Positions 8,633 through 18,708 of a DNA stretch of 64,000 nucleotides are shown here, piece by piece (position 1 is the stretch's first letter; every line of letters begins with the position of its first letter). The DNA is from JBCCEJ01 sp039030335. Its GTDB lineage: Bacteria > Pseudomonadota > Gammaproteobacteria > HK1. The translations under genes were made by a program, and so were the position numbers. The stretch lies in contig JBCCEJ010000003.1 of NCBI GenBank assembly GCA_039030335.1, forward strand, positions 1 to 64,000, written 5' to 3'. The notes beneath the pieces were generated by a model. The model was not told where the DNA came from and searched no databases. It worked only from the letters and a program-made list of their open reading frames with translations.

Positions 8633-11600
8633 GTGAGCGAGTCGAGCTACAGCGGCCCGGTTGACCTCCCCTGGCGGCCTGCGACCGCCAGTATCCGCAC
8701 TCGCATCGCCCTGTTGGTGACAAGCGTGGTGGTGATCACCACGGTCACGGTCGGGGTGGTCAACGAGTGGCGCAACGAATCGGAGCTGCGCGCGATCGCG
8801 GGGCAAGGCCTTCAGGCTTTGCTCGCTCAGCGCGCGAGCCAGGTCGACAGCTACGCCACGGAGGTTGGTGGCGATCTGAGGCTGCTCGCGATGAGTGACA
8901 GGCTGCGTCAGATCATGCGGGAACTCCAGGCCGGACCGCCCCTGCAAGGCGCTAGCGACAACGCGCGCAGGCTCGCAAGCGCCGACCCCCGTCACGGCTG
9001 GCTTCAACAGGTGAGCGGGCTGCGCGGTTACGCCGATCTGATCCTGATTCATCCTGACGGTACCGTGCTCTACAGCGTTGGGAAGAAGATGGAGGCGGGC
9101 TCGAATCTGACCGCCCTCGCACCCGGCGAATCGGCGCTCGCCGATGCAGTCGTCGCGTCCCGGGCGCATGTCGGTAGCGAGGCCCAACTGACATTTGCAG
9201 AATTTCAAATCCCCGGCGATCCCGGGCTGGGTGGGTTCCTCGCGTTCCCCGTCGTGGATCTGGGTGGCGCCAGGCTGGGCCAACTGGCCGTGCAACTGGC
9301 ACCAGCTCGCATTAACGCCATCATTCGAGATGCCAGCGGATTCGGCGCAAGCGGCGAGGTCTATATCGTCGGCAGCGACCACCAACGCCGGATACCCTCC
9401 CGCTTCGACGCGGCTTCGCGTGTCAATCCGGGCGCCGAGCTGACGGAGAGCTCGCTGCGGGCACTGCGCGGCCAAAGCGGCATGATTCAGCGCGACGACG
9501 CGAACGGTCGTCGACTGCTGTCCGCCTTTCAGCCGCTCGAATTGTTCGGTGCGCGTTACGCCATGCTGGCGGAGCGCAGACTGGACGAGGTGCTTGCACC
9601 CGTGCGCGAACTGCGAGTCTATTGGATAGCCGCCGCTGCCGGCGTCGCGCTGATCGCGATGTTCATGGGCGTGATGGTCGCGAACCGAACCTTGCGCCCG
9701 CTCGCCGCCATGGCGAGCGTTTTCCGGCAGATCGTCAACAAAGACCTGAACGTGGTTATCCCGGTACCGAAGCGGCGCGACGAATTACACGAGCTCGCGA
9801 CGGCCGCCGAGCGGGTCCGGGCAATGGCCGTCGAAGTACGGGAAGTACAGGAACTGAGGCTTCAAGACCGCGCGCGCGAAATCACACTGCTGCAGACCAT
9901 CTCCGCCAGCGCCAACGGCGCCTCCAACACCTTCGGCGCGGTCCGCATGTGCCTCATCGCCGTGGCCAATCATTTAAGAGCCCCGCTTGCGCACGCTTAC
10001 ATCCAGCTGCCCGGCGCGGCGGCAGACGAGATCGATACGGACTGCTGGTACGACGAGGACCCGGTGCGGCACGCAGACTTCGTGGATGCGAGTGCGGGCC
10101 ATCACGCCGTCCACGGCAACGACCTGCGGACCCAGGTAGCGGCCGCGCGCAGCCCGGTCTGGATTATCGACCTGCAGCAGCAGTCATTGGTACGTCAGGG
10201 GGCGGCTGCCGTGGCGGGACTGCGATCGGCGTTTGCGTTTCCCGTTCTGATCGGACAGGAGCTGGTGGCCGTGCTCGAGTTCTTTCTGGAAGAACGTCGC
10301 TTACCGCCAGAATCCGTGGACGACATCGCGGTTTACGCCTCCGGTGAGCTGGCACGGGTTTACGAGCGCGAGCGGCTCTACGTGCACGCGCAGGACTTGC
10401 AAGATCAGGAGCACAAGATTCGCATGGTCGTTGAACGCGCCGTTGGCGCGGTCATCACAACGGATGAATTTGGCACGATTCTGACGTTCAACCAACACGC
10501 TCAGGAGTTGTTCGGACATCCGGCGGAATCGATGCCTGGGACACATATCAACGACCTGCTGGGCGACGCTTATCGCGACAGCAACGACCGCTATCTGCAG
10601 AACGTCCGGGACGGGTTGCTGCGCGACGGTACGCCCCGCGAGCGGGTGATCGAGATGTTGCGCGCCGATGGCTCGGGCTTTCCTGCGGCGATCGGTATCA
10701 GCTGGTTCCCGCTACGTCAGGGCTTTCTGTTCACGGGTATCGTGCGCGACCTGAGTGCCGACATCGCGGCTCGCGCGGAACTGGAACAGGCGCGCGACAG
10801 CGCCAACGAGGCCAGTCAGGCGAAAGCGCAGTTCATCGCCGCCACGAGCCACGAATTGCGTACGCCGCTGAACGCGATCATCGGCCTCAGTCATGTCGGA
10901 GCGGTCGAAGCGCGGGACGGCGCTGAGCGCGCGCGTATGGAAGATATCCAGAGTGCGGGTGAGCGTCTGAATGCCATCGTTCAGACGATGCTCGCCTACA
11001 GTGAACTCGACACTTCCGGGAAGCAGTCGACGGCTGAGCCGATGGTCACGCTAGACCTGGTCGAACGCGTTGCCGCGACGGCTCGGGTACGGGCGAAAGC
11101 CAAGGGATTGGCCTTTGGCCTGGTCGTCGACGATGCGGTACCGGAAGTCATACTCGCCGAGGCCGACCGGCTCGAAAAACTTCTGAACGAACTACTGGAC
11201 AACGCGGTCAAGTTCACGAGCCAGGGGCGGGTCGATTTCGGTTGCCATCTCATTGCGCAGGGTGACCACGAAACCACGCTCAGATTTTCGGTTGCCGATA
11301 GTGGCATCGGCATCGCTGAGCACGATGCGTCGCGGGCGTTCGAGGCCTTCGTGCAACTCGATCAAGGGCGCAACCGGCGTTTCGGAGGAACCGGGCTGGG
11401 GCTCGCGCTGGCGCGGGAGCTGGCTCAGCGGTTGGGCGGCGAGCTGAAGGTCGAGAGTAAAGAAACAGTAGGCAGCACGTTCGAGTTTACGGCATCCTTT
11501 GTCATGCCGGCTGGTGAGCAAGCCGGCATCAGAGTTGAATCGGGCATCATGCCGGTATCGACGGCGCGCGCTGAGGGGGTCAGCGCAGGGCACGCCGGTC

Positions 11601-11833
11601 AGCTTGCAGCCGCTGACCTGACGGTTACCGAACTGCTGACGGAACTGACGGCGCTCGCCGCGATGCTCGAGGATGGCAATCCCGACGCACGCAGCGCCGC
11701 CGTCAGGCTTGCACCGGCGCTTAGTACGCATGGAGACATCGCGTTGTACGAGCAGCTGGTTGGTGCCATCGACGAGTTTGAATTCGACGAAGCGCGCGCC
11801 AGTCTGGAGCGCCTTCGGCGCGTAGTGATGTAG
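8633..11833 (+). CDS. Sensor histidine kinase: periplasmic sensor, HAMP, GAF, PAS, HisKA, HATPase
   Basis: The GTG start at 8633 lies 9 bp after the previous kinase; the protein is 1066 aa. A membrane helix at about 25-43 and another at about 327-350 enclose a periplasmic region of about 280 residues resembling a double Cache sensor. HAMP follows, then GAF-like (about 419-567) and PAS (about 593-716) domains. HisKA has H740 in SHELRTPLN, and the HATPase contains ELLDNAVKF, DSGIGI and FGGTGLGL. There is no receiver or Hpt, so it must pass phosphate to a separate receiver; candidates are the neighbouring hybrid kinases, the FHA-REC protein or the STPK-REC-EAL protein. The C-terminal tail (about 992-1066, FEFDEA) resembles that of the first kinase. 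Confidence 0.92.
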   Translation: MSESSYSGPVDLPWRPATASIRTRIALLVTSVVVITTVTVGVVNEWRNESELRAIAGQGLQALLAQRASQVDSYATEVGGDLRLLAMSDRLRQIMRELQAGPPLQGASDNARRLASADPRHGWLQQVSGLRGYADLILIHPDGTVLYSVGKKMEAGSNLTALAPGESALADAVVASRAHVGSEAQLTFAEFQIPGDPGLGGFLAFPVVDLGGARLGQLAVQLAPARINAIIRDASGFGASGEVYIVGSDHQRRIPSRFDAASRVNPGAELTESSLRALRGQSGMIQRDDANGRRLLSAFQPLELFGARYAMLAERRLDEVLAPVRELRVYWIAAAAGVALIAMFMGVMVANRTLRPLAAMASVFRQIVNKDLNVVIPVPKRRDELHELATAAERVRAMAVEVREVQELRLQDRAREITLLQTISASANGASNTFGAVRMCLIAVANHLRAPLAHAYIQLPGAAADEIDTDCWYDEDPVRHADFVDASAGHHAVHGNDLRTQVAAARSPVWIIDLQQQSLVRQGAAAVAGLRSAFAFPVLIGQELVAVLEFFLEERRLPPESVDDIAVYASGELARVYERERLYVHAQDLQDQEHKIRMVVERAVGAVITTDEFGTILTFNQHAQELFGHPAESMPGTHINDLLGDAYRDSNDRYLQNVRDGLLRDGTPRERVIEMLRADGSGFPAAIGISWFPLRQGFLFTGIVRDLSADIAARAELEQARDSANEASQAKAQFIAATSHELRTPLNAIIGLSHVGAVEARDGAERARMEDIQSAGERLNAIVQTMLAYSELDTSGKQSTAEPMVTLDLVERVAATARVRAKAKGLAFGLVVDDAVPEVILAEADRLEKLLNELLDNAVKFTSQGRVDFGCHLIAQGDHETTLRFSVADSGIGIAEHDASRAFEAFVQLDQGRNRRFGGTGLGLALARELAQRLGGELKVESKETVGSTFEFTASFVMPAGEQAGIRVESGIMPVSTARAEGVSAGHAGQLAAADLTVTELLTELTALAAMLEDGNPDARSAAVRLAPALSTHGDIALYEQLVGAIDEFEFDEARASLERLRRVVM

Positions 11834-11851
11834 CAGCAAAGATCGGCGCTG

Positions 11852-14302
11852 ATGCAACAAGAACCCCAGAAGATTCTGATCGTTGATGATGAACGGCTGA
11901 ACATCAACGTACTGGTCGAGCTGCTGCGCGGTCAGTACACCGTCATCGTCGCGAAGAACGGCGAACAGGCTTTGCGCCGCGCCCGCAGCAGTAATCCCCC
12001 CGACCTCATCCTGCTAGACGTCATGATGCCCGACATGGACGGATTCGAGGTTTGCGAGAAGCTCAAGTTCGATCCGGTGACTCGCGACATTCCGATCATC
12101 TTCGTTACCGCCATGGGTAACGAGCAGGATGAGGTGCGTTGTTTCGAGTACGGTGCCGTCGATTACATCCGCAAGCCGTTCAGCCCGCCGATCGTGACGG
12201 CACGGGTCGCCAACCATCTGGCACTGGTGGCTGCGCGTCGTGACGCAGAGTCAGCAGCTAATGCCAAAGCTGACTTCCTCGCGACGATGAGCCATGAGAT
12301 CAGGACACCGCTGAACGGCATCATCGGGATGCTTGAACTGCTGCGCCAGACCGATCTCGATTCCGAGCAAAAGCGCATGGTGCGCACTGTCAGCAAGTCT
12401 GGTTACGGACTTCTGCGCATCATCAACGACGTACTCGACTTCTCCAAGATCGATGCTGGCAAGCTCAGCGTCGAACGGGTTTCCCTGTCGCTCGAAGACG
12501 TGGTGGAAGGCGCCGCCGCGATGTTGGCCCCGACCGCCAAGGAGAAAGGTATTGCGATCGTTACGAGCATCGCACCCAGTCTCTGGCAAAGCGTTGAAGG
12601 CGATCCGGTCAGGCTGCATCAGATCCTGTTCAATCTGATCGGCAATGCCATCAAGTTTTCCGATCCGGGCGGATATGTCTGGGTGACAGCCGAGCGTGCC
12701 GAACGCTCTACTGACGAGCGCGTGGAGGTCCGTTTCAAGGTCATCGACCGGGGTATCGGGATTGCGCCGGCAGCACAGGCGCGGCTGTTCTCCGCATTCA
12801 GCCAGGCCGAGGAGTCCACTGCGCGGCGTTTTGGGGGCACCGGGCTCGGACTGTCGATCTGTCAGCGTCTGACGACGATGATGGATGGCACGATTCGCGT
12901 CACCTCTGAAGAGGGCCGCGGGTCAACTTTTGTCGTCGAGATGCCGTTTCCGGTTGCGCTCGACGATGAACCAGAGCAGCGGCCAAACCTCGACGGGGCC
13001 CTGGTCCTGATCCTGACTCGCGACGAAATCACGGGCGATGTCGGTCGTCACGCGTTGTCCCAGGCGCAGGCAGACGTGAAAGTCGTCCGTACCGCTTCTC
13101 AACTGGTTGCCCGTACATCGAATGCGCCGGCGAACGCTTCCATCGACGTGCTCGTTCTGGATGCGCGGGCTGACGCCGAGCGGGCGCTCGATTTGCTCTA
13201 CCGGCTGATACAGCGTGATGGCGGCGCGATGCCCGGGCTCGTGATCGTTGGCGACCCGTCAGCGGACTTGCGCGAGCTGGCGGAGATGTTGAAGGCGCGG
13301 TTCGTCGAGGACAATCCACTGCGCCGCAAGGCGCTGATGCAGGCCGTTGCAGGTGCCTTGGATCTGGACCACCCCCTGTCAGCCGACGAGATAACGGCCG
13401 ACGTTTCGCAGCTGTTTCCGGCGGCGCCACCGGTCGCGGAGGCCGCCATGGCGGGGCAGCTGATCCTGGTCGCCGAAGACAACGAAATCAACCAGGATCT
13501 GCTACGGCGTCAGCTCCGCGCGCTCGGGCTGCGTTGCGAGGTCGCCGCGGACGGCCGCGAGGCCTTGGAGCTGTGGCAGCAGGGCGAATTTGGCCTCGTG
13601 TTGACCGATTGCCAGATGCCGAACATGGATGGATACGAGCTGACGGCGGCCATTCGCGCCGCTGAGCGCTCGAGCGGAACCCGCACGCCGATCATCGCGG
13701 TAACCGCCAACGCGATTCGCGCCGAGCTCGACCACTGCCTGCAGGCTGGCATGGATGACGTCCTGACCAAGCCCGTAGAAATTCGTGCCCTTCGAGGACT
13801 GGTTTCAAGGTGGTTGTCAGACACTGAAGAACCCGTCCGATCAGGTGACCTGACTACGGTTGTGGAGCCGTCGGCGGGGCCGAATCCGCAAGCCGGCAAT
13901 CCGCCCGTGCTCGCCTCGGACTCGGGGCCTGCAAACGGGACATCGCCGCTGCCGGATGAGGCGACCTACGACGGTAACGCGATCGATGAGAGCGTGTTGC
14001 TCGAACTGTTAGACAACGACCATGAGGCGTTTCGCAGCATGCTGTCGGATTTCGACAAGCCGATGCACAGCGCGCTCGCCGACATTCACATCGCATGCAA
14101 GGGCCGCGAGCCGGAACTCGTCCGCCGCGCGGCGCATAAGCTGTTGGGGTCGGCGCGCAGCTTTGGCGCCTACGAGCTGGCGGATTGCTGCGAACGGCTT
14201 CAGGACAATGCGCGTGCTCTGGACTGGGATACGCTGGAGACAAATTTCGAGGCGTTGCAGCGCGCGGTCCGGCGCGTCGAGGTTTACATCGCCTCGATGT
14301 GA
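11852..14302 (+). CDS. Hybrid histidine kinase: REC, HisKA, HATPase, REC-like, REC, Hpt
   Basis: This 816-residue soluble protein starts 18 bp after the previous kinase. It begins with a complete receiver (ILIVDDE; D56 in LLDVMMPDMDG; K in IRKPF). HisKA follows with H148 in SHEIRTPLNG, then a HATPase with LIGNAIKFS and FGGTGLGL. A receiver-like domain of poor conservation (about 385-500) precedes a canonical receiver with D586 in LTDCQMPNMDG. The C-terminal Hpt has H762 in AAHKLLGSARSFGA. An N-terminal receiver means it can be driven by an upstream kinase, plausibly the one encoded just before it, which lacks a receiver. No DNA-binding domain is present in this operon. The gene is convergent with the STPK-REC-EAL gene, 25 bp away. 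Confidence 0.93.
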   Translation: MQQEPQKILIVDDERLNINVLVELLRGQYTVIVAKNGEQALRRARSSNPPDLILLDVMMPDMDGFEVCEKLKFDPVTRDIPIIFVTAMGNEQDEVRCFEYGAVDYIRKPFSPPIVTARVANHLALVAARRDAESAANAKADFLATMSHEIRTPLNGIIGMLELLRQTDLDSEQKRMVRTVSKSGYGLLRIINDVLDFSKIDAGKLSVERVSLSLEDVVEGAAAMLAPTAKEKGIAIVTSIAPSLWQSVEGDPVRLHQILFNLIGNAIKFSDPGGYVWVTAERAERSTDERVEVRFKVIDRGIGIAPAAQARLFSAFSQAEESTARRFGGTGLGLSICQRLTTMMDGTIRVTSEEGRGSTFVVEMPFPVALDDEPEQRPNLDGALVLILTRDEITGDVGRHALSQAQADVKVVRTASQLVARTSNAPANASIDVLVLDARADAERALDLLYRLIQRDGGAMPGLVIVGDPSADLRELAEMLKARFVEDNPLRRKALMQAVAGALDLDHPLSADEITADVSQLFPAAPPVAEAAMAGQLILVAEDNEINQDLLRRQLRALGLRCEVAADGREALELWQQGEFGLVLTDCQMPNMDGYELTAAIRAAERSSGTRTPIIAVTANAIRAELDHCLQAGMDDVLTKPVEIRALRGLVSRWLSDTEEPVRSGDLTTVVEPSAGPNPQAGNPPVLASDSGPANGTSPLPDEATYDGNAIDESVLLELLDNDHEAFRSMLSDFDKPMHSALADIHIACKGREPELVRRAAHKLLGSARSFGAYELADCCERLQDNARALDWDTLETNFEALQRAVRRVEVYIASM

Positions 14303-14327
14303 GGCCGTCAGTCAGTACCTGGCTCCG

Positions 14328-16553
14328 TCAACGTTGCGTTTCGCGCAGCAGCCGGCGCAGCTCGCCAGTGCTGAGTGCGTCGCTGAAGAACCGCCCTTGA
14401 AGCGTTGCGCATCCACGCACTTGCAGAAAGCCCGCATCCTGAGACGACTCCGCCCCTACGGCGGCCAGCTCGACCTCGCGTTCGGCGGCAATACTTGCAA
14501 TGCGCTCGACGGCTGCGCCGGCGTCGGGCCGGTCGACTACACCGACGCACAGGTCCGGGTGCAGGCGGTAGACGGTGGCCGGCACGGCGCGCACGGTCTG
14601 ATTATCCAGTGAGTCGGCCACGCAGCGATCGACGCCGATGCCGACCCCACGCAGCCGCAGACGAGTCAGCACTGGAAGTGGCACCAGAGCTTCGTCGGCG
14701 ACTTCTGCGGCGCTGAAGTCGAGGGTTACCCCGCGCGGGTCTACGCCTTCGCGTACGACGTACTCCATCAGCAGTTCGGGCAGGTCCAGCGTGCGGGCGC
14801 TCGAGCCCGGTATGTTGATCACGACGGAAAGTGGAAACCCCTCCGCATAGAGCGCGCCCACTTCAGCGAGGGCCGCTTCGATGGCGAGCGAGGTCAGCTC
14901 GTGCATCAGTCCGTAGCGGCTCAGCAGCGGCGCAAACTGTTCGGGCTGTAGCAGTCCGTGGTCGGGGTGCGCCAGCCTTGCAAACGCCTCGATGCCCGTT
15001 ATCTCCCGGCTGGTCGCTTTGACGACGGGTTGATAGAACATCTGAAAGGCACCGTCAGCCAACGCGTCGCTCAGGTCATTGCGCGTGATCCGCAGACTCT
15101 GCCGCTCCCGCGCGGCCGCGATGATGTGCGCGCCCCCGTGCAACAGTTCGCGGATCGCCTGTGGGCGCATCGGTTTGCTGAGCGTGCCCAGAATGCCGAG
15201 GTTGCGCGCCCTCGCCAACTCGTAGGCCGCTTCGAGAATCCGCGTGTCCTCGCAGCTCACCAGGATCAGAGCAGCGGGAATATCGCGTTTGCCAAGATGC
15301 TCCAGGAACTCGACGCCGTCCATTTCCGGCATGTTCAGGTCGGAGATGATCACATCGGGCATTGAATCGCCGGCGTCGATCATCGCGAGCGCCTCGGCGC
15401 CGCTGCCGGCCTGACAGATGTCGCGCATCCCGAGATTGCTGATAACGCGCGCGGCGAGATTGCGCACCCACGGTTCGTCGTCGATCAACAGCACTGAAAG
15501 GTCGTCCAGCGACAGCTCCTCGGTCTGCGCATCCGGAAGCTCGTCTTCGACGAAGGTCTCCGCGAAGCGGTCGTCGCCGAGCGGCTGCGCGGTGCGCTCG
15601 GTGTTACCCGTGCTCTGCGCCTTGCCATTGGTAAACGCGAGGCCGGCATGCGGCAGTTCGATATCGAATGTCGGCTCCGGAAACAGTCTCAACCATTCGC
15701 GCACGGACTGCGGACGATCGACCGCCTGAAACGCGAGCGCGCAATCGATTGCACCCAGGAAGCGCTGCGAGTAGTCGGTACCGTGACGCGCGACCGCGGC
15801 GCGGAATATGTCGGAGCCGCCATTGGACCGCGAGATACTCCGTTTCAGCGCGTCCGCCGGCGCTTCGCCGGTGATGGCCTTGTAGAACACTCCGGCGCAC
15901 GCGTAGATGTCGGTCCATGGCCCTTGTGCGATACCGGTGTCCGCATCGTATTGTTCCCACGGCGAATAGCCGCGCGTGACGAGAGAAGTCAGATCTGCAG
16001 TGCCGCTGCGAGGGGCTTCGCGAGCCGAGCCGAAGTCGAGTAAGACCGGCGTCTTCGCGTCTTTCAACAGTATGTTCGTGGGCTTGATGTCGCGGTGGAT
16101 ATAACCGGCCGCGTGAATGCACGCGAGCGCGTCCAGCAAAGGTAGCCCCACCTTGAGCAGCTCGTCCTGCGCGTTGAAGCCCTGCGCGTTGATGAGTTCC
16201 GCGAGGCTCGGGCCTTCGATCAGCTCCATGACGATGAACGCCGTCCCGAACGCTTCGAATACCGTATGCGCGCGCACGACGTTCGGATGGTCGATGCTGA
16301 CCAGCGTGCGCGCCTCGTCCAGAAAGCGTTCGAGGCCCCACTCAAAAGTTTCTTCCGAATCCGGATTGTCGAGCGCGGCCACCGACTGATCGGAGTGGCG
16401 CCGTGCGTGACCGTGCGGGTAGTACTCCTTGATGGCTACGCTGCGCCCGAGGTTCGTGTCGGTGGCCGCGTACGTCACGCCGAAACCGCCCCGTCCAAGC
16501 ACGGCATCCAGTCGGTACCACAGTACCTGGCGGTTGATGGCGTCGTCGGTCAT
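14328..16553 (-). CDS. Ser/Thr protein kinase - REC - degenerate EAL fusion protein
   Basis: The start is taken at ATG 16553 (741 aa); a TTG at 16592 is the in-frame alternative. Residues about 10-265 are a Hanks-type kinase. It has a glycine loop LGRGGFGVTY, the lysine in VAIKEYY, the catalytic loop HRDIKPTNIL and DFGSA, so it should be active. Residues about 335-460 are a canonical receiver (LLIDDE, D in ISDLNMPEMDG, K in LSKPM). Residues about 475-740 resemble EAL, but the signature is IEAFARL, LDFSAAE replaces the ELTE-like segment and GVDRCVAD replaces DDFGTG, so phosphodiesterase activity is doubtful. No transmembrane segment is visible. The protein joins two-component, Ser/Thr and c-di-GMP-type modules in one chain. 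It lies downstream of the deacetylase gene on the same strand, and an FHA-REC protein is encoded nearby. Confidence 0.9.
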   Translation of the reverse strand: MTDDAINRQVLWYRLDAVLGRGGFGVTYAATDTNLGRSVAIKEYYPHGHARRHSDQSVAALDNPDSEETFEWGLERFLDEARTLVSIDHPNVVRAHTVFEAFGTAFIVMELIEGPSLAELINAQGFNAQDELLKVGLPLLDALACIHAAGYIHRDIKPTNILLKDAKTPVLLDFGSAREAPRSGTADLTSLVTRGYSPWEQYDADTGIAQGPWTDIYACAGVFYKAITGEAPADALKRSISRSNGGSDIFRAAVARHGTDYSQRFLGAIDCALAFQAVDRPQSVREWLRLFPEPTFDIELPHAGLAFTNGKAQSTGNTERTAQPLGDDRFAETFVEDELPDAQTEELSLDDLSVLLIDDEPWVRNLAARVISNLGMRDICQAGSGAEALAMIDAGDSMPDVIISDLNMPEMDGVEFLEHLGKRDIPAALILVSCEDTRILEAAYELARARNLGILGTLSKPMRPQAIRELLHGGAHIIAAARERQSLRITRNDLSDALADGAFQMFYQPVVKATSREITGIEAFARLAHPDHGLLQPEQFAPLLSRYGLMHELTSLAIEAALAEVGALYAEGFPLSVVINIPGSSARTLDLPELLMEYVVREGVDPRGVTLDFSAAEVADEALVPLPVLTRLRLRGVGIGVDRCVADSLDNQTVRAVPATVYRLHPDLCVGVVDRPDAGAAVERIASIAAEREVELAAVGAESSQDAGFLQVRGCATLQGRFFSDALSTGELRRLLRETQR

Positions 16554-16827
16554 GTTCGAGTCGTGGGCGTTCCGGGTCGGAGGGTACGTCAAGCGGCCAT
16601 TGTGCAGAGAATCGGCCGTCGCTGACCAATGCCGATCTTACGCGGCTCCGCGCGCGAACGCTCTAACGACCTGCCGTCACGCTGCCCGGCACCGCGTCGA
16701 CTGCCAACGCCTCCGGCGACTTCCCCCGCGCGGTGCGACGGGTGCACTCGAGCCGCCGCGCGATTCGGCGTCTCGAAGGCGCGCTGGTCGCGAAAGATGG
16801 CGCGTGCGTAGCGTCGCAGCAGCGTAG

Positions 16828-18708
16828 CTAGGGACTTGCCGGCTTCAACATGAATCCCTGGCGGCCCGCGTCGAGGGCGACGATGGCACCTCCCGGCCAG
16901 GTTCGTTCGACGGTGCCGCCCGGGCTCAGGGGGGCGAGTGTTCGCCCGCGGGGTAGTTCGAGCGCCAGCTGGCGGATTGCCTCAGGGGTTGTTATCTCGA
17001 CCTTGATGCTGCCGTCCGGCCGCCCGGTAACCTCGATCGCGACCTGTGCGCGGGTCGCCCACCACGCCCCGAATTCACTCAGAGATCCCGTCCATGCCTC
17101 GGTGGCCAGTGTGTCGGCCAGCCGGTTCTGGAGGTCGAGCTTGTCGCCGGCCCGATCCGGGTGAATCAGGACGAGGAACATACCTCCATGCCGCGCTATC
17201 CGGCGTGCCAGCGTCAGCGCATCCGCAACCCGCTCGGCCAAAGCAGGCGGCAATTCGTCCTCCAGCGTCACCGGAAATTCGAACACCGGCACCGCCGCTC
17301 GCCCTGCGCGTTGCGCCGTCAACGCGAAGGGCAGGTGCGTCAACGCAGTGGAGGCGAGCATCGACGAACTGAACCGGTAACCGGTTGCGAGCAGCGCCTC
17401 TGGCAGGGCGTCAGGGTAGGCGAGGTGACCCGAGCGGAACGATCGCACGGGCGCGCCACCGTTCAGCGCTTCGAGAAGAAATCGGCTGACCCGGAGTTCT
17501 CCCAGCACGGTGGCATCCCGGGTTTCGGCGGGGCCCAGGACGACGGGTCGGTAGGTGGGGTATCGTTCGCTGCCGTCGCCTGGGGCGAGGCTCGCGAAGT
17601 CCGGTGAATGCGACACCGAATGACTGGCCACTTCCATACCCTGCGCGGCGAGCTGTTGCAGGCCTTTGTGCCGCAACTCACGGAGGAACGGCACGCCGTT
17701 CCAATCGTCGACGTACTTGGTCTGAACGAAGAATGTGGACGTGAGGCCGCGTTCGCGCGCCGCTCGGGCAAATGCCGGCGCCTGGGTGTTTGCGACCTCC
17801 GAGTCGATGTCGTGTGTGAAGATCATCGCCAGCGGTCGCGCGTCCGGGACGACGCCGAGTGTTACGGCATCGGGCTGTCCCGCCCGGTAGACCCGCTTCA
17901 GCACACGCAGCAGCACGTCTACCGACGGTGCGTAAGCGTTGCCGTGTCGCCGTGCGACCCCCTCGAGCCTCCGGCCATGGGCCCGCTGGAGTAGAAAACC
18001 GAGGTCAAAGCCGAGCGCCAGCGCTCGTCCACCGCTATCGAAGCGGCGTTCGATGATAGCGCCGGTGCGGTCTTCGAACTGCGCGACCACGGCGGCACGC
18101 CCAGCGATGTAGGCGTGAGTTCCCATCGCTATGTCGTGGCCTGGACGGGCGAACGGCAGCAGCCGTTCCGCCGGGAGGTCGAAGCCGCTGGTCAAGGGGT
18201 GTTCTGGCCGCAGCTCGATGCGGCCCCGCGAACGCGACGGGCTTACGGCATCGATGCCGAACAGCTCATGTAGCCCACCGTGCACGGTGCCTGCGATGAC
18301 CGTGTGACCGTTGCGTACATGCCGAGCCAACGCGCGCAGCGCCTCTCCATTCAGAAGTCGCCCGGAAATCGCCGGATAGGCGTAAACCACCGGATGTTGC
18401 ACCGCGGTGCCGACGTCGGTGGTGAAGCGAAACGGTATGCCGATCGTCTGCAGCCCGTGCGCCAGGCTGAGCCAGGCGGAGTCCGAATCCGTCAACAGCA
18501 CCGCAAGGCGTGAACGCCCCCCGCGTTGGAAGCGGCTGACGGCAGTCGCCGTGGCGGGCGGAAGCGGCGTCGTCGTGGCCGGTCCGCTGACGCCGGTAAT
18601 GATCTCCAGTTCCCCGGCCGAGCGCTTCCGCGTCGGATCCACGCTATACCAGGCGAGCGAGCTGATGAGCAGCACCAAAGCCAGTGCCGCCAGATACCGG
18701 TAGTTCAT
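16828..18708 (-). CDS. Membrane-anchored polysaccharide deacetylase (NodB-like) with N-terminal extra domain
   Basis: The 626-residue protein starts with an uncleaved-looking signal anchor (LAALALVLLISSLAWY). An N-terminal domain, about residues 65-270, has a Rossmann/glutamine-amidotransferase-like look (LAVLLTDSDSAWLSLAHGL). The NodB-type deacetylase domain follows: the metal-binding motif is in FTHDIDSE, the His pair in ASHSVSHS, and a later RSGH segment fits motif 3. It would act on a polysaccharide at the periplasmic face of the inner membrane. It is divergent from the FHA-YaiO-HEAT-glycosyltransferase operon and precedes the STPK-REC-EAL gene on its own strand. This suggests it modifies the polymer made by the glycosyltransferase. 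Confidence 0.85.
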   Translation of the reverse strand: MNYRYLAALALVLLISSLAWYSVDPTRKRSAGELEIITGVSGPATTTPLPPATATAVSRFQRGGRSRLAVLLTDSDSAWLSLAHGLQTIGIPFRFTTDVGTAVQHPVVYAYPAISGRLLNGEALRALARHVRNGHTVIAGTVHGGLHELFGIDAVSPSRSRGRIELRPEHPLTSGFDLPAERLLPFARPGHDIAMGTHAYIAGRAAVVAQFEDRTGAIIERRFDSGGRALALGFDLGFLLQRAHGRRLEGVARRHGNAYAPSVDVLLRVLKRVYRAGQPDAVTLGVVPDARPLAMIFTHDIDSEVANTQAPAFARAARERGLTSTFFVQTKYVDDWNGVPFLRELRHKGLQQLAAQGMEVASHSVSHSPDFASLAPGDGSERYPTYRPVVLGPAETRDATVLGELRVSRFLLEALNGGAPVRSFRSGHLAYPDALPEALLATGYRFSSSMLASTALTHLPFALTAQRAGRAAVPVFEFPVTLEDELPPALAERVADALTLARRIARHGGMFLVLIHPDRAGDKLDLQNRLADTLATEAWTGSLSEFGAWWATRAQVAIEVTGRPDGSIKVEITTPEAIRQLALELPRGRTLAPLSPGGTVERTWPGGAIVALDAGRQGFMLKPASP

